Notes: generated by a model from the sequence alone, not told the origin. DNA of 64,000 bases from Flexivirga endophytica (GCF_014640635.1 NZ_BMHI01000005.1:434001-498000); one strand, 5' to 3'. Numbered from the stretch's first letter, positions 7,504 through 16,834 are shown. Numbers and translations: made by a program.

Positions 7504-8378
7504 CCGGCAGCCGTGACGAAGTCGATGAGCTCTTCTACCCGGCCCAGCAGCTCGGGCTGCAGATCGGTGTAGCTGCGCACGGTGCCGAGGATCCGCTTCC
7601 AGCCCATCGCGACATCGGCCTGCGTGTCGTGCGGCCAGTCGAGCGCCGCGAGGATGCCGTGCTTCCAGGACGTGCCACGCGGGATGACCGGCCACTTCGT
7701 CCAGCCGAGCCGCTCGGGACGCACTGACTGCCAGACGTCGACATACGGGTGACCGAGCACGAGCACGTCCTGGCGCGCCTCGGGTATGGCGAGGGCGTCG
7801 GCCACGATCCGCGCTTCCTTGGTGCCAGGGACGAGGTGGTCCACCAGCACGCCCATCCGCCGCTGCGGTGTCGGCGCGAACTCGCGGATGACCGACCGGA
7901 GGTCGTCGACGCCGTTCAGCATCTCCACCACGACGCCCTCGATGCGCAGGTCCGAACCCCAGACCTTCTCGACGAGTTCGGCATCGTGCTTGCCCTCGAC
8001 GAAGATGCGCGACCCGCGCGCGACGCGGGCGGGTGCGTCGGCGACGGCGCGGGAGCCGCTGGCCGTGCGGGAGGCCGCGGTCCGGGCCGACCGCAACGCC
8101 GCGGTGTCCGATGCAGAGGTGGCAGCCACCAGCTCCACCGGTTTGCCGTCGATCAGGAAACCTGGACCCATCGGGAAGGCCCGGCTTCGCCCGTGCCGGT
8201 CCTCCAGGTGCACCACGCGCATCCCGCCCGATTTCTCGACCGAGATGACCGCGCCGCACCAGCCGGTCTGCACTTCCTCGACGACCAGGCCGGTCTCGGC
8301 CGGAACCTGCTCCGAGCGGCCACGCGGTGGCTTGCGCCAATCGCCGGAGAGGACATCGGTGCCATATCTGTCGGTCAC
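7500..8378 (-). CDS. DUF3097 family protein
   Basis: An actinobacterial conserved protein of unknown function, recognised as DUF3097 by its whole-length pattern: DRYGTDVLSGDWRKPPRGRS at the N-terminus, then VHLEDRHGRSRAFPMGPGFL and RIFVEGKHDAELVEKVWGSD (a TOPRIM-like acidic segment), and LVLGHPYVDVWQSVRPERLG near the end. The GTG at 8378 was chosen because conservation begins there; upstream in-frame residues are low-complexity and would run across the CIRCE element. This gives 292 residues. It is co-directional and overlapping with nrtR and divergent from hrcA. The TOPRIM-like reading is an inference. Confidence 0.82.
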   Translation of the reverse strand: MTDRYGTDVLSGDWRKPPRGRSEQVPAETGLVVEEVQTGWCGAVISVEKSGGMRVVHLEDRHGRSRAFPMGPGFLIDGKPVELVAATSASDTAALRSARTAASRTASGSRAVADAPARVARGSRIFVEGKHDAELVEKVWGSDLRIEGVVVEMLNGVDDLRSVIREFAPTPQRRMGVLVDHLVPGTKEARIVADALAIPEARQDVLVLGHPYVDVWQSVRPERLGWTKWPVIPRGTSWKHGILAALDWPHDTQADVAMGWKRILGTVRSYTDLQPELLGRVEELIDFVTAAG

Positions 8379-8517
8379 GTCCGGAAGGGTATCCAGCAGG
8401 GACGGGGAGCGCGGGGAAGACCGACCCGATGCGGAGCGAGTGTCGGCCGTCGCGGACGCCGATGAGGCGGCCCACGGCGCGTCGGCGATTCGGTCCAGTT
8501 GCATGCGGCAAGTAGAC

Positions 8518-8544
8518 TTGGCACTCGACATACCGGAGTGCCAA
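8518..8544 (+). promoter_or_regulatory. CIRCE operator of hrcA
   Basis: TTGGCACTC, nine bases, then GAGTGCCAA: a perfect inverted repeat matching CIRCE (TTAGCACTC-N9-GAGTGCTAA) apart from one symmetrical A-to-G change. It lies 23 bases before the hrcA ATG. HrcA binds CIRCE and represses, so hrcA-dnaJ is probably autoregulated and heat-inducible. A -10-like TAGACT lies just upstream at 8512-8517. Confidence 0.93.
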
Positions 8545-8567
8545 CCAGCGCAGGGAGCGAAGGAACG

Positions 8568-9596
8568 ATGAGCGGCGACGATCGCAGGCTGCAGGTGCTG
8601 CGCGCGATCGTGCAGGACTACGTGTCGACCTCGGAGCCGGTTGGTTCCAAGGCGCTGCTCGAGCGACACCAGCTAGGCGTCAGTGCCGCGACGGTCCGCA
8701 ACGACATGGCGGCCCTCGAGGACGAGGGCCTGATCGCGGCCCCGCACACGTCCGCCGGCCGCATCCCCACTGACGCCGGATACCGGCTGTATGTCGACAA
8801 GCTCAGCCAGATCAAGCCGCTCTCCCGCGCCGAGCGCAACGCCATCGAGACGTTCCTGGTCCGGTCGGTGGACCTCGACGACGTGATATCCCGCACGGTC
8901 CGGTTGCTGTCGACGCTGACCGGACAGGCGGCGGTCGTGCAATATCCGTCGCTCAACGCCGCGCTGGTGCGCCATGTCGAGCTGGTGCCACGCTCGGCCG
9001 AGCGGCTCACCCTCGTGGTGATCCTGTCGACCGGCCAGGTGGACCAGCGCATCATCGAGCTCGACCGGTCGATGACCGAGGCAGAAGCCGACGAGCTGAT
9101 CCAGCAGTTGCGTGCCGGCCTCAACGAGAAGAGCGTCGGCCTGCGTCGTGCGGTCGCGGCCAATGCGCTGCGCGAGTGGTCGGCACAGATGGCCGGCCAG
9201 GCGCCGGACGCCCGCCCGGTGGTCGTCGACGCCGTCGCGGCGGCGTTCGCCGAGGAACGCGAGGACCGGGTGGTCCTCGGTGGCACCGCCAACCTGGTGC
9301 GATCCACCGACTTCGCGCTGTCCCTCGGGCCGTTGCTCGACGCGCTCGAGGAACACATGGTGCTGCTCCGGTTGTTGACCCAGCAGGGTGGTGATCCGAC
9401 CGACGGTGTCGCCGTCCGGATCGGCACCGAAAACTCCATCAGCGGGCTCGCCGGAACGTCCGTCGTGAGCACGGCATACGACGCGGGCAGCTATGCGAGC
9501 CTGGGTGTGCTCGGTCCGACCCGCATGGATTACCCCTCGACCATGGCGGCGGTGCGTGCAGTGGCACGCTATGTCGCCGACATCCTCGACCAGTGA
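8568..9596 (+). CDS. hrcA: Heat-inducible transcription repressor HrcA
   Basis: HrcA, repressor of class I heat-shock genes. The 342-residue protein opens with the winged helix ([56 protein letters not shown]), followed by the GAF-like and dimerisation domains ending NYPSTM-like ([20 protein letters not shown]). The start at 8568 is preceded by GAAGGA. A perfect CIRCE element lies directly upstream. It is followed by dnaJ after 49 bases, the standard actinobacterial hrcA-dnaJ2 pair. Confidence 0.96.
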   Translation: MSGDDRRLQVLRAIVQDYVSTSEPVGSKALLERHQLGVSAATVRNDMAALEDEGLIAAPHTSAGRIPTDAGYRLYVDKLSQIKPLSRAERNAIETFLVRSVDLDDVISRTVRLLSTLTGQAAVVQYPSLNAALVRHVELVPRSAERLTLVVILSTGQVDQRIIELDRSMTEAEADELIQQLRAGLNEKSVGLRRAVAANALREWSAQMAGQAPDARPVVVDAVAAAFAEEREDRVVLGGTANLVRSTDFALSLGPLLDALEEHMVLLRLLTQQGGDPTDGVAVRIGTENSISGLAGTSVVSTAYDAGSYASLGVLGPTRMDYPSTMAAVRAVARYVADILDQ

Positions 9597-9645
9597 TCAC
9601 GTCCAACCAGACCCCGATGACAGCGGCGACGCTCGAAGGAACTTC

Positions 9646-10773
9646 GTGAACGACTACTACGGCGACCTGGGCGTCGCGCAGAACGCGAGCCCGGAAGAGA
9701 TCAAGCGTGCCTACCGCAAGCTGGCGCGCAGACTGCACCCGGACGTCAACCCGTCCGAGGAGGCATCCGACCAGTTCAAGAAGGTCGCCCAGGCGTATGA
9801 CGTCCTGGGTGATGCCGAGAAGCGGCGTGCCTACGACATGGGCAGCGATCCCTACGCCACCGCCGGCGGCGGTGCCGGCTACGGCCAGGGCTTCTCGTTC
9901 TCCGACATCATGGATGCGTTCTTCGGCGGTGCGGGTGCAGCCCAGGGCGGACCCCGCTCGCGCACACAGCGGGGTCAGGACGCGCTCATCGCGGTTGAGA
10001 TCGACCTGGGCACAGCCGTTTTCGGTGGCGCGGAGGAGCTGACCTTCGACACCGCGGTGGCCTGCTCGGTGTGTCACGGGGACGGCGCACGGCCGGGCAC
10101 CGGCAAGCACACGTGCGACATCTGCCACGGCACCGGCCAGGTGCAGGAGGTGCAGCGGTCCTTCCTCGGCCAGGTGATGACCACGCGTCCCTGCCAGGCC
10201 TGCCGCGGGTTCGGCGAGGTCATCGACGACCCGTGCTTCAACTGCTCCGGTGAGGGTCGCGTGCGCGACCGTCGCACGATCACCGTCAAGGTCCCGGCGG
10301 GCGTCGACACCGGCACGCGCATCCAGCTGACCGGCGAGGGCGAGGTCGGCGCCGGTGGCGGCCCGGCCGGCGACCTCTACGTCGAGGTGCGGGTTCGCAA
10401 GCACGCCACCTTCCAGCGCCGCGGCGACGACCTGCACTGCTCGGTCGAGTTGCCGATGACCGCCGCGGCACTCGGCACGGCACTGCCGCTCGAAACGTTC
10501 GACGGCGAGCGGGACGTCGCGATCCCGCAGGGCACCCAGCCAGGCGACGTCATCACGCTCCGCGGGCTCGGGGTGACGCACCTGCGCTCGCAGGTGCGCG
10601 GTGACCTGCTGGTGCACGCCAACGTCCGAGTGCCCACCAAGCTGGACCCGCAGCAGGAGGAGTTGCTCCGGCTGCTGGCCAAGGAGCGCGGCGAGGAGCG
10701 GCCCGAGGCGCGCTTCGGCCGCGTCGAGAAGGGCCTCTTCGGAAAGCTGCGAGACGCCTTCCAGCCCAAGTGA
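9646..10773 (+). CDS. dnaJ: Molecular chaperone DnaJ (DnaJ2 type)
   Basis: Hsp40 co-chaperone stimulating DnaK ATPase. The GTG at 9646 with AGGA-type ribosome site at 9635-9640 gives 375 residues. The J domain is at 1-66 with HPD in RRLHPDVNP, followed by a glycine-rich linker. The zinc domain from about 140 to 205 has four Cys motifs: [24 protein letters not shown] and CFNCSGEG. The C-terminal substrate-binding domain includes [20 protein letters not shown]. Linkage to hrcA identifies it as the HrcA-controlled paralogue, distinct from the dnaK-linked one. Confidence 0.96.
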   Translation: MNDYYGDLGVAQNASPEEIKRAYRKLARRLHPDVNPSEEASDQFKKVAQAYDVLGDAEKRRAYDMGSDPYATAGGGAGYGQGFSFSDIMDAFFGGAGAAQGGPRSRTQRGQDALIAVEIDLGTAVFGGAEELTFDTAVACSVCHGDGARPGTGKHTCDICHGTGQVQEVQRSFLGQVMTTRPCQACRGFGEVIDDPCFNCSGEGRVRDRRTITVKVPAGVDTGTRIQLTGEGEVGAGGGPAGDLYVEVRVRKHATFQRRGDDLHCSVELPMTAAALGTALPLETFDGERDVAIPQGTQPGDVITLRGLGVTHLRSQVRGDLLVHANVRVPTKLDPQQEELLRLLAKERGEERPEARFGRVEKGLFGKLRDAFQPK

Positions 10774-10802
10774 CGCCGGCTCATGTCTGATTCACTGCCT
10801 TC

Positions 10803-11540
10803 ATGACCGCGCGCCTGTTCTTCGCCGCGGCCGGAGCGCTCGACGGGTCCGGTCCGGGCGACACCGTCACGGTGACCGGTGACGAAGCGAGACATGCCGT
10901 CGTGGTCAGCCGGCTGGAGGTTGGTGAGACCGTCCAGGTCGCCGATGGCTCCGGTCGGGTCGCCGAGGGAGAGATCGTCGCCGCGGCTCGTGACCGGATG
11001 GCGGTCCAGATCGTCTCGCTTCGCGAATCCAACCAGCCGACAACCCGTTTCGTGTTGATGCAAGCGCTCGCCAAAGGCGGCCGGGACGAGCAGGCGGTCG
11101 AGGCCGCCACCGAGCTCGGCGTCGACGCGGTCATCCCGTGGCAGGCCGACCGGAGCATCGTGCAGTGGCGCGGGGACAAGGCGGGCAAGGCACACCGCAA
11201 GTGGGAGGCTCTGACGCTCGCCGCGAGCAAGCAGTCCCGTCGTGCGACGGTGCCGGGCATCGAGCCGCTGGTGACCAGCCGGACCGCGCCGGCACGCCTC
11301 CAGGAGGCGGACGCAGTCGTCATACTCCATGAGGATGCGGAGGCGTCGGTCGGCGAATTCGACATCCCCGCAGGCGAAGTCGTCGTCGTGGTCGGCCCTG
11401 AGGGCGGGATCAGCCCTGACGAACTGGGCGCGTTCGAGGCGGTCGGCGGTCGCGCCATACGCCTCGGTCCGACGGTGCTGCGTGCATCCAACGCCGGCCC
11501 GACCGCGCTCGCGGTCCTGCTGGCCCGCGCCCGCTGGTAG
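10803..11540 (+). CDS. rsmE: 16S rRNA (uracil1498-N3)-methyltransferase
   Basis: RsmE methylates U1498 of 16S rRNA. The 245-residue protein has the N-terminal PUA-like part (VTVTGDEARHAVVVSRLEVG) and the SPOUT trefoil-knot end (VVVVGPEGGISPDELGAFEA, RLGPTVLRASNAGPTALAVL). It follows dnaJ by 29 bases in the usual order. The gene abuts the convergent ArsR-family gene with no gap (stop at 11540, neighbouring stop at 11541). In many relatives phoH follows soon after; here about 6.3 kb of other genes intervene. Confidence 0.95.
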   Translation: MTARLFFAAAGALDGSGPGDTVTVTGDEARHAVVVSRLEVGETVQVADGSGRVAEGEIVAAARDRMAVQIVSLRESNQPTTRFVLMQALAKGGRDEQAVEAATELGVDAVIPWQADRSIVQWRGDKAGKAHRKWEALTLAASKQSRRATVPGIEPLVTSRTAPARLQEADAVVILHEDAEASVGEFDIPAGEVVVVVGPEGGISPDELGAFEAVGGRAIRLGPTVLRASNAGPTALAVLLARARW

Positions 11541-12305
11541 TCAGCCGGCCAACTGCTCTGAGATCGTGGGCGCCAGCCGGGCGAAACCATCGGTGCCTGC
11601 CTCGGTGAGTGCGAGCTCGCGCGGGCGCGGTCCGTCGCAGACCCATTCGCGCTCGCGCGCAGCGGTCAGGATCGCCGCGCCGAGCGCGCCGGCAAGGTGT
11701 TCCTGCTGCTCGGTCCAGTCCAGGCAGAACCGCAACGTCGGTCGACTGAGTCCCTCGACGGAGACCAGATCGACTCCCCACGAACGCAATTCGTCGGCAG
11801 CACGCGGGCCGATGGTGAAGTGCCCTGCTGCGACCGGAGCGGACAACCGGTCACCGTGACGGCGACGCGTGTCGGCGTGCGAATCCCGGGGGAGCAGCAC
11901 TCCGGAGTCGATGAGGGCAGCGGTGATGGCGACGCCGAGCCGGCCCGCGAAGTGGTCGTAGCAGGTGCGCGCGGTGCGCAGTCGCGCCATCCGGGTGCCT
12001 TCTCGCAGTGAGGTGATAGGGGGCAACGGACTCATCGCGCTCATCGCCTCGTAGGCGGCCGCCACCTGCCGGTCGGCGAGATAGTAGAAGCGGTGCCGGC
12101 CACTGACCTCCACCCGGACGATGCCGCCGTCCAGCATCCGTCGCAGGTGCCCGCTCGCGGTCGCCGCGCTGACGCCTGCCTCGGACGCCAGACGCGACGC
12201 TGGTAGGCGTCGCCCGTCGATGAGTGCTCCGATCATCCGTGCACGAGCGCGATCGGCGAAGAGCGCGGCGACGTCCGAGACGTCGCGGGGCTGTTTGTCG
12301 GCCAT
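11541..12305 (-). CDS. ArsR-family winged-helix regulator
   Basis: A 254-residue transcriptional regulator. Residues about 8-85 form an ArsR-type winged helix (VAALFADRARARMIGALIDG, LASEAGVSAATASGHLRRML, GRHRFYYLAD), followed by a long C-terminal domain of unknown ligand (RTARTCYDHFAGRLGVAITA). The start at 12305 was chosen because the helix-turn-helix follows directly. It is divergent from a DHA2-type exporter, and the gap holds two identical-form palindromes, so it probably represses that exporter and itself. This is a common layout for drug-responsive efflux. Confidence 0.88.
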   Translation of the reverse strand: MADKQPRDVSDVAALFADRARARMIGALIDGRRLPASRLASEAGVSAATASGHLRRMLDGGIVRVEVSGRHRFYYLADRQVAAAYEAMSAMSPLPPITSLREGTRMARLRTARTCYDHFAGRLGVAITAALIDSGVLLPRDSHADTRRRHGDRLSAPVAAGHFTIGPRAADELRSWGVDLVSVEGLSRPTLRFCLDWTEQQEHLAGALGAAILTAAREREWVCDGPRPRELALTEAGTDGFARLAPTISEQLAG

Positions 12306-12330
12306 ACCCGCAATTCTGCGCGCCGGACGT

Positions 12331-12376
12331 TTCGGTCGCCACCGAACCGTCGGGTGACGTTTCGGGGAGCGCCGAA
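12331..12376. promoter_or_regulatory. Two palindromic operators between the ArsR gene and the exporter
   Basis: TTCGG-N6-CCGAA occurs twice, at 12331-12346 and 12361-12376, exactly 30 bases apart start to start (about three helical turns). The pair lies in the 95-base divergent promoter region, 25 bases before the exporter ATG. The adjacent ArsR-family regulator is the obvious binder. It is inferred, not compared with a known site. Confidence 0.6.
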
Positions 12377-12400
12377 GGTTCCCGGTCGCATTCTCGTCGT

Positions 12401-13798
12401 ATGGCGAACCACAGCACGTCAACCCGGTCGCACGGCGCACCCGCGACGATTGCCCGGCATGAGCGCGGCAGTCGTCGCGGGCTGGTGGTCCTGTGTGCGG
12501 CGATGTTCCTGGTGTTGCTGGATGTGTCCATCGTCAACGTCGCGCTGCCGAGCATCGAGCGCGGGCTCAGCGGCGGCACCGCCGGCGCGCAAGCGGTCGT
12601 TGACAGCTACACGGTGCCGCTCGCTGCGCTGTTGCTGACCGCGGGGACGATCTCGGACAGGTGGGGTGCACGTCGCTCGTTCGCGGCCGGGCTCCTGGCG
12701 TTCGGTGTCGGCTCGATCGGATGTGCGGCGGCAATCACATTGCCAATGCTGGTGATCGGCCGAGTGGTGCAAGGATTCGGGGCTGCGGCGATGTTGCCGG
12801 CCAGTCTCTCGCTGATCGCCGCGATCTGGGACGACGCGGAGGGGCGGGCGCGCGCGATCGCGATCTGGTCCGGGGTTTCGGGATCGGCAGTGGCCATCGG
12901 TCCGCTGGTCGGCGGGGCGCTGATCGGGCTGGGTGGCTGGCGGCTGATCTTCCTGATCAACCTGCCCGTGGTGCTCGCGGCGGTCGTCGGCGCGCGAGCC
13001 CTCCCGACCGGCGAGCGGAAGGAGCGTCCGCTCGACCGGTTCGGTGCCGTGACCTCGATCGTCTGCCTCGCCTCGGCCATCGCCGGTCTGATCGAGGTGG
13101 GACGTGCCGGACTCACGCCGATCGGCCTGGTACTCATCGGTGCTGCCCTCCTGGCCCTGCTCGCCTTCGTCGCCGGACAGCGTCGGGCTCGGGCGCCGAT
13201 GGTGCCGCGCGAAATGTGGCGGAACGCGGCGCTGGTGCGGTCGTGTGCGGGGTCGCTCGGGATGAACCTCGTGGGCAACGGCTCGCTGCTGGTGCTCGCG
13301 TTCCTCTTCCAGGTGCTGCAGGGCCGTGGCGCCCTTGCGGCGGGGCTCGCGACGCTGCCGATGTTCGCGCCGCTGACGCTCGTGCCGTTGATCGGGCGGC
13401 GCTGGATGGTGCGGGTGTCCCCGCATCGGCTGATCCGCGGTGGGTTCGCGGTCGGTGTGGTCGGACAGGTCGCGCTCGCCGTCGCCGTATGGCGCTCCCC
13501 GCACGCGCTGCCGCCCCTTGTCCCCGGGATGCTGCTCGCGGGAACGGCACTCGGGATGCTGGTGATGCCGCTGGTCGCCACGGCGGTGGCGGCAGCGCCG
13601 TCATACAGCGGGCTGGTGGGTGGTCTGAACAACGCGGCCAGGCAGACGGGCACGTCGTTCGGGGTGGCGTTGTTCGGCGCCATCGCAGGACCGGTCGCGG
13701 TGGGCTCCTCGACCGCTCGGATGGCGTGGTGCTTCGTCGTGGGTGCTGGGATCTGGGTCGTCGGCGGGCTGACAGCGGCAGGTACGCCGCGTCGCTGA
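12401..13798 (+). CDS. DHA2-type MFS drug exporter
   Basis: A 465-residue inner-membrane proton antiporter of the DHA2 (EmrB/QacA) type, expected to have 14 transmembrane helices. Motif D1 is seen in FLVLLDVSIVNVALPSI, motif A in DRWGARRSFAAGLLAFG, and the motif-C-like helix in WSGVSGSAVAIGPLVGGALI, followed by WRLIFLINLPVVL. Substrate cannot be read from sequence. The start at 12401 fits the short hydrophilic N-terminus. The divergent ArsR regulator and paired operators suggest inducible efflux. Confidence 0.9.
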   Translation: MANHSTSTRSHGAPATIARHERGSRRGLVVLCAAMFLVLLDVSIVNVALPSIERGLSGGTAGAQAVVDSYTVPLAALLLTAGTISDRWGARRSFAAGLLAFGVGSIGCAAAITLPMLVIGRVVQGFGAAAMLPASLSLIAAIWDDAEGRARAIAIWSGVSGSAVAIGPLVGGALIGLGGWRLIFLINLPVVLAAVVGARALPTGERKERPLDRFGAVTSIVCLASAIAGLIEVGRAGLTPIGLVLIGAALLALLAFVAGQRRARAPMVPREMWRNAALVRSCAGSLGMNLVGNGSLLVLAFLFQVLQGRGALAAGLATLPMFAPLTLVPLIGRRWMVRVSPHRLIRGGFAVGVVGQVALAVAVWRSPHALPPLVPGMLLAGTALGMLVMPLVATAVAAAPSYSGLVGGLNNAARQTGTSFGVALFGAIAGPVAVGSSTARMAWCFVVGAGIWVVGGLTAAGTPRR

Positions 13799-14019
13799 CC
13801 TCAAGCGCACGTGCAGCTACTTCTGTGCTTTGCGTGGCAGAGGAGCACGGGTCGCTCATGCATCGGTTGTTGCCGTCTCGATGGCGCGTCGTCTTGTCGA
13901 AGTTCACCGACAAACGTTCTCTGAGGTGACCGTCGTAGTCGGATCAGCTCGTCTTCGGCTGTGCGGAATACCGAAATACGTTCGAAGAAACCCTAGCCAT
14001 TAGCGCCTCTTCTCGGTAT

Positions 14020-14046
14020 CCTGTAGGTAGCGGAAACGCTTACAGG
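14020..14046 (+). promoter_or_regulatory. Stem-loop with GAAA tetraloop before the DUF222/HNH gene
   Basis: CCTGTA-ggt-AGCG-GAAA-CGCT-TACAGG: a six-base and a four-base stem capped by a GNRA-type tetraloop, with a three-base bulge. It ends five bases before a GAAGGGA ribosome site of the gene starting at 14064. A TATCCT hexamer (14017-14022) overlaps its left arm, so it could instead be a DNA operator. The rest of the 265-base gap from 13799 shows nothing else I can name. Confidence 0.5.
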
Positions 14047-14063
14047 GGAAGGGAATTCACGCC

Positions 14064-15515
14064 ATGACCAATGATCAACCCGTGGTGGATGGTGCCCCGG
14101 TCGCGGAACCGGGACGGGGACCGGAAGTGCTCGCGTTCCTGCAGGCCGCGGAGCAGGTGTTGGACGAGGTCCTCGGCGCCGTGCACCAACTGGGCCAGGA
14201 CCAGGAAGCCGAGCTGGTGACAACGCTTTTGCGGTTGCTGGGCCGGTCCGCGCAAGTGGTGACCCTGGTGGCCTCGGACGCGGTGACTCGTGGCGTCCTG
14301 GTCGGCTCCGACGCCGCGACGACGGCGCAGTGGTTGGGCGCTCATGTGCGTGACGTGCCGGTGGAACCGCGGACGGTGCGGGCGATGGCGTCGGTGGCGG
14401 ATGCGTGCCGGGACCGGAAGAACACTGTCATCACCGCCGCGTTGCGGGACGGTTCGTGTTCGGTGGAGTCCGCACGGACTGCGTTGACCCAGGCGGACAA
14501 GGTCGCCCCCGTCATCCCCACCGCCGACCGTGAGGAGATCCTGGGGTGGTACCTACAACTGGACCCGGCCCTCGGGTGTGCGGGGTTGACGCAGTTGACG
14601 CGGCAGATCTTCGCCCGGTTCGACCCGGACAAACTCTCCCAGGGCGATGAGAAGTTGGAGCGGACCGAGTCGTTGACCTGGTCCACCACTCCGACCGGGA
14701 TGACCCGCCTGGTGGCGGAGTTGTCGCCGGCGAACGCGGCGATCCTCAAAGACGCGATCAACGCCAAGTCCGCACCCAGCCCCGCGAAACCCGCTGACAA
14801 CACTCGGAACACGGCCGACGAGCAGACCCACGACGCTGCCAGCGCAGCCCGGGCTGCCGGTGGCGGTCACGGGTCGGGTGCGGCATTCGGCCTCGGCGAC
14901 ACGACCGGGCAAGCCGGTGACGAGAAGGTGCAGGACGAGGAACCGCGGGACGAGAAGGTGCGGGATGAGCGGTCTCCGGGCAAGCGACGCCTGGACGCGC
15001 TGCTGGATTTGGTTGGTGCGGGTGCCCGGGCCGCGACCGGGGAAGGCACCCAGTCCAGTGCGGCGACAGTGCTGTTGACGATGGGGCTGGAGACCCTCAC
15101 CAAGGGTGTGGGTGCGGCGTCCACCTCGACCGGTGACACGGTCGACGCGGGTGCGGCACGAAGGTTCGCCTGCACCGCGGACCTGATCCCGGCCGTGCTC
15201 GGCGGACCCAGCGCCCCGTTGGATGTGGGCCGGCGGGAACGCCTGGCCACCAAAGCGATCCGGGCCGCGGTGATCCTGCGCGATGGTGGGTGCAGCTTCC
15301 CCGGTTGTGACCGGCCACCGGGTTTCTGCGAAGTGCACCATGTCCGGCCGTGGTGGGCCGGCGGCGAAACCTCCCTCACCAACTCGGCCATGCTGTGCGG
15401 CCGACACCATCAGACCGTGCACCGCAAGGGCTACACCGCCGACATACAACCCGACCGCGTTGAATGGGACCTCACACCCGGCCTGATGCCCGGCCACCAA
15501 ACCGCAGCAGCCTGA
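14064..15515 (+). CDS. DUF222/HNH endonuclease domain protein (13E12 repeat family)
   Basis: A 483-residue protein with the DUF222 domain at about 25-330 and a C-terminal HNH nuclease fold at about 395-465: CSFPGCDRPPGFCEVHHVRP, then WWAGGETSLTNSAMLCGRHH. The paired cysteines and histidines are those of a zinc-stabilised HNH site. Between the two domains is a charged insert rich in Asp, Glu and Lys (about 245-310). This family is present in many copies in actinobacterial genomes; its role is unproven and some members may be mobile. It lies in the variable block between rsmE and phoH, with no inverted terminal repeats that I can see. Confidence 0.88.
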   Translation: MTNDQPVVDGAPVAEPGRGPEVLAFLQAAEQVLDEVLGAVHQLGQDQEAELVTTLLRLLGRSAQVVTLVASDAVTRGVLVGSDAATTAQWLGAHVRDVPVEPRTVRAMASVADACRDRKNTVITAALRDGSCSVESARTALTQADKVAPVIPTADREEILGWYLQLDPALGCAGLTQLTRQIFARFDPDKLSQGDEKLERTESLTWSTTPTGMTRLVAELSPANAAILKDAINAKSAPSPAKPADNTRNTADEQTHDAASAARAAGGGHGSGAAFGLGDTTGQAGDEKVQDEEPRDEKVRDERSPGKRRLDALLDLVGAGARAATGEGTQSSAATVLLTMGLETLTKGVGAASTSTGDTVDAGAARRFACTADLIPAVLGGPSAPLDVGRRERLATKAIRAAVILRDGGCSFPGCDRPPGFCEVHHVRPWWAGGETSLTNSAMLCGRHHQTVHRKGYTADIQPDRVEWDLTPGLMPGHQTAAA

Positions 15516-15689
15516 ACCCATTGCGGACACCTGAACCGGCTCTGTCGTCGACGTGAAGCTGCCTGCCTAGCTACATGACCTCAACTGGAAGCCTCGCTCT
15601 CTGGGCGGCGTAATTCGCGTGCGTGAGATGGCTGGTCCGGGTTGGATCGAGGTTGCTCGGCAACTTCTTACGGCGGCAGGACGGACGCG

Positions 15690-16334
15690 ATGACGAGGTA
15701 TCCCTTCCTTGAGCTGAGTGTCGAGACTCCGATGCTGCAGTTGCGTGCTGCGACCGACGAAATGTTGGACGAACTCTCTGACGTCGTACGTGCGGGCAAG
15801 GCATCGGCTGACCCCGCACCTTATGACGATCCGATGTCGTTCTACGAGGCCGACCCGGACTTGCGGGTGGCCAAGTGGTTGCAAGCGATCTGGCGCGGGC
15901 GAGGCGTGCTCAATGCGCAATCGTGGCGGCTGTTCTTCGTCGTCGTAGCCGATGACGAACCGATCGGGATGCAAGACGTCATCGGCGTGAACTTCACGAC
16001 CTTCGGGACCGTCACGACTTTCTCGTGGGTGTCGGCGGACCACCGACGGCGCGGGATCGGTCACGAAATGCGTTCTGCCGCCTTACACTTGGCTTTCGAC
16101 GGGCTCGCCGCGACCGAAGCCAGCAGTGAGGCATTTGTCGACATTCACGGCTCCAACGCTATTTCTCGCGGCCTCGGTTACGAGCCGAACGGAGTGGAGT
16201 GGGCGACACGACACGGTAAGCCTGCGCTGATGAACCGCTGGCGACTGGCCCGAGACACGTGGGCAACCCAACGCCGCGACAACATCCAGCTTCGTGGCGT
16301 CGAACCATGCCGGACGCTCCTGTCGCGGCTGTGA
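15690..16334 (+). CDS. GNAT family N-acetyltransferase
   Basis: A 214-residue acetyltransferase of the GNAT fold. The acetyl-CoA loop is visible in FSWVSADHRRRGIGHEMRSA, followed by a helix and the EAFVDIHGSNAISRGLGYEP strand-turn typical of the C-terminal half. The start at 15690 has GGCAGG upstream; a longer in-frame start at 15642 adds an unconserved tail. Substrate unknown. It lies in the variable block, followed by a 191-base stretch (16335-16525) in which I see no gene. Confidence 0.8.
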   Translation: MTRYPFLELSVETPMLQLRAATDEMLDELSDVVRAGKASADPAPYDDPMSFYEADPDLRVAKWLQAIWRGRGVLNAQSWRLFFVVVADDEPIGMQDVIGVNFTTFGTVTTFSWVSADHRRRGIGHEMRSAALHLAFDGLAATEASSEAFVDIHGSNAISRGLGYEPNGVEWATRHGKPALMNRWRLARDTWATQRRDNIQLRGVEPCRTLLSRL

Positions 16335-16525
16335 CCCCCGACGCCGCGCTACATTGAAGACCTATGGGGCGACGTTCGGGATATCGATCCCCTTGCGGGT
16401 GGGATCCAACACCGCGCGACGGGCAGCTGGAGTGGCGTGTACATCTGCGGGCGCAAACGTCGGCCCCGGGTACGTTACGGACTGGCGCTCTGCCGCTATG
16501 GAAATTGCCGGTTGTCCTGCTGTTC

Positions 16526-16834
16526 CTACCAAGGTCCGTGGTCCACGCAGTCGGAGCATCGTGAAGTCGCTACGAGCTCATGCCCCGTCGCGTCGACCAC
16601 CCTGATCGACTCACCATTGCCGAGCCGTTGCCAAGCGCCCTTCTCGTTTACCTGTCCCCACAGGTCATAGTTGGGATCGTCGCCCTTGTGTGGGCATCCG
16701 TCAAAGTGGGCCATGCCTCTCGGCGAGACTCGAACCGGAGCTGCTTGCTCGCGCGCGATCTGGTGATCGTGCAGGCCATGCACACACATCGAACGTTCAA
16801 GATCGCAGACATCGCACCACGCCATGTCTGCCAT
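16526..16834 (-). CDS. Small Cys/His-rich hypothetical protein
   Basis: A 102-residue protein I cannot name. It begins MADMAWCDVCDLERSMCVHG, has a second Cys/His cluster (MAHFDGCPHKGDDP) and ends with SRCSDCVDHGPW. The spacing of CxxC and C/H pairs suggests one or two small zinc-binding units. ATG at 16834 was chosen because AGGGG lies about ten bases upstream; a GTG at 16861 is possible. It is the only reading of this stretch with organised motifs, which argues that it is real. It lies in the variable block between two GNAT genes. Confidence 0.55.
   Translation of the reverse strand: MADMAWCDVCDLERSMCVHGLHDHQIAREQAAPVRVSPRGMAHFDGCPHKGDDPNYDLWGQVNEKGAWQRLGNGESIRVVDATGHELVATSRCSDCVDHGPW

Noticed and set aside
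13966-13980. LexA-like CGAA...TTCG upstream of the DUF222/HNH gene
   Set aside because: The spacing between halves is five bases, not six, and flanking positions do not match.
14064-15515. Mobile element bounded by the DUF222/HNH gene
   Set aside because: No terminal repeats, target duplication or transposase were found on either side.
16335-16525. Short open frames on both strands after the first GNAT
   Set aside because: Arginine/serine-rich shadow frames with no start context and no recognisable motif; probably non-coding or decayed.
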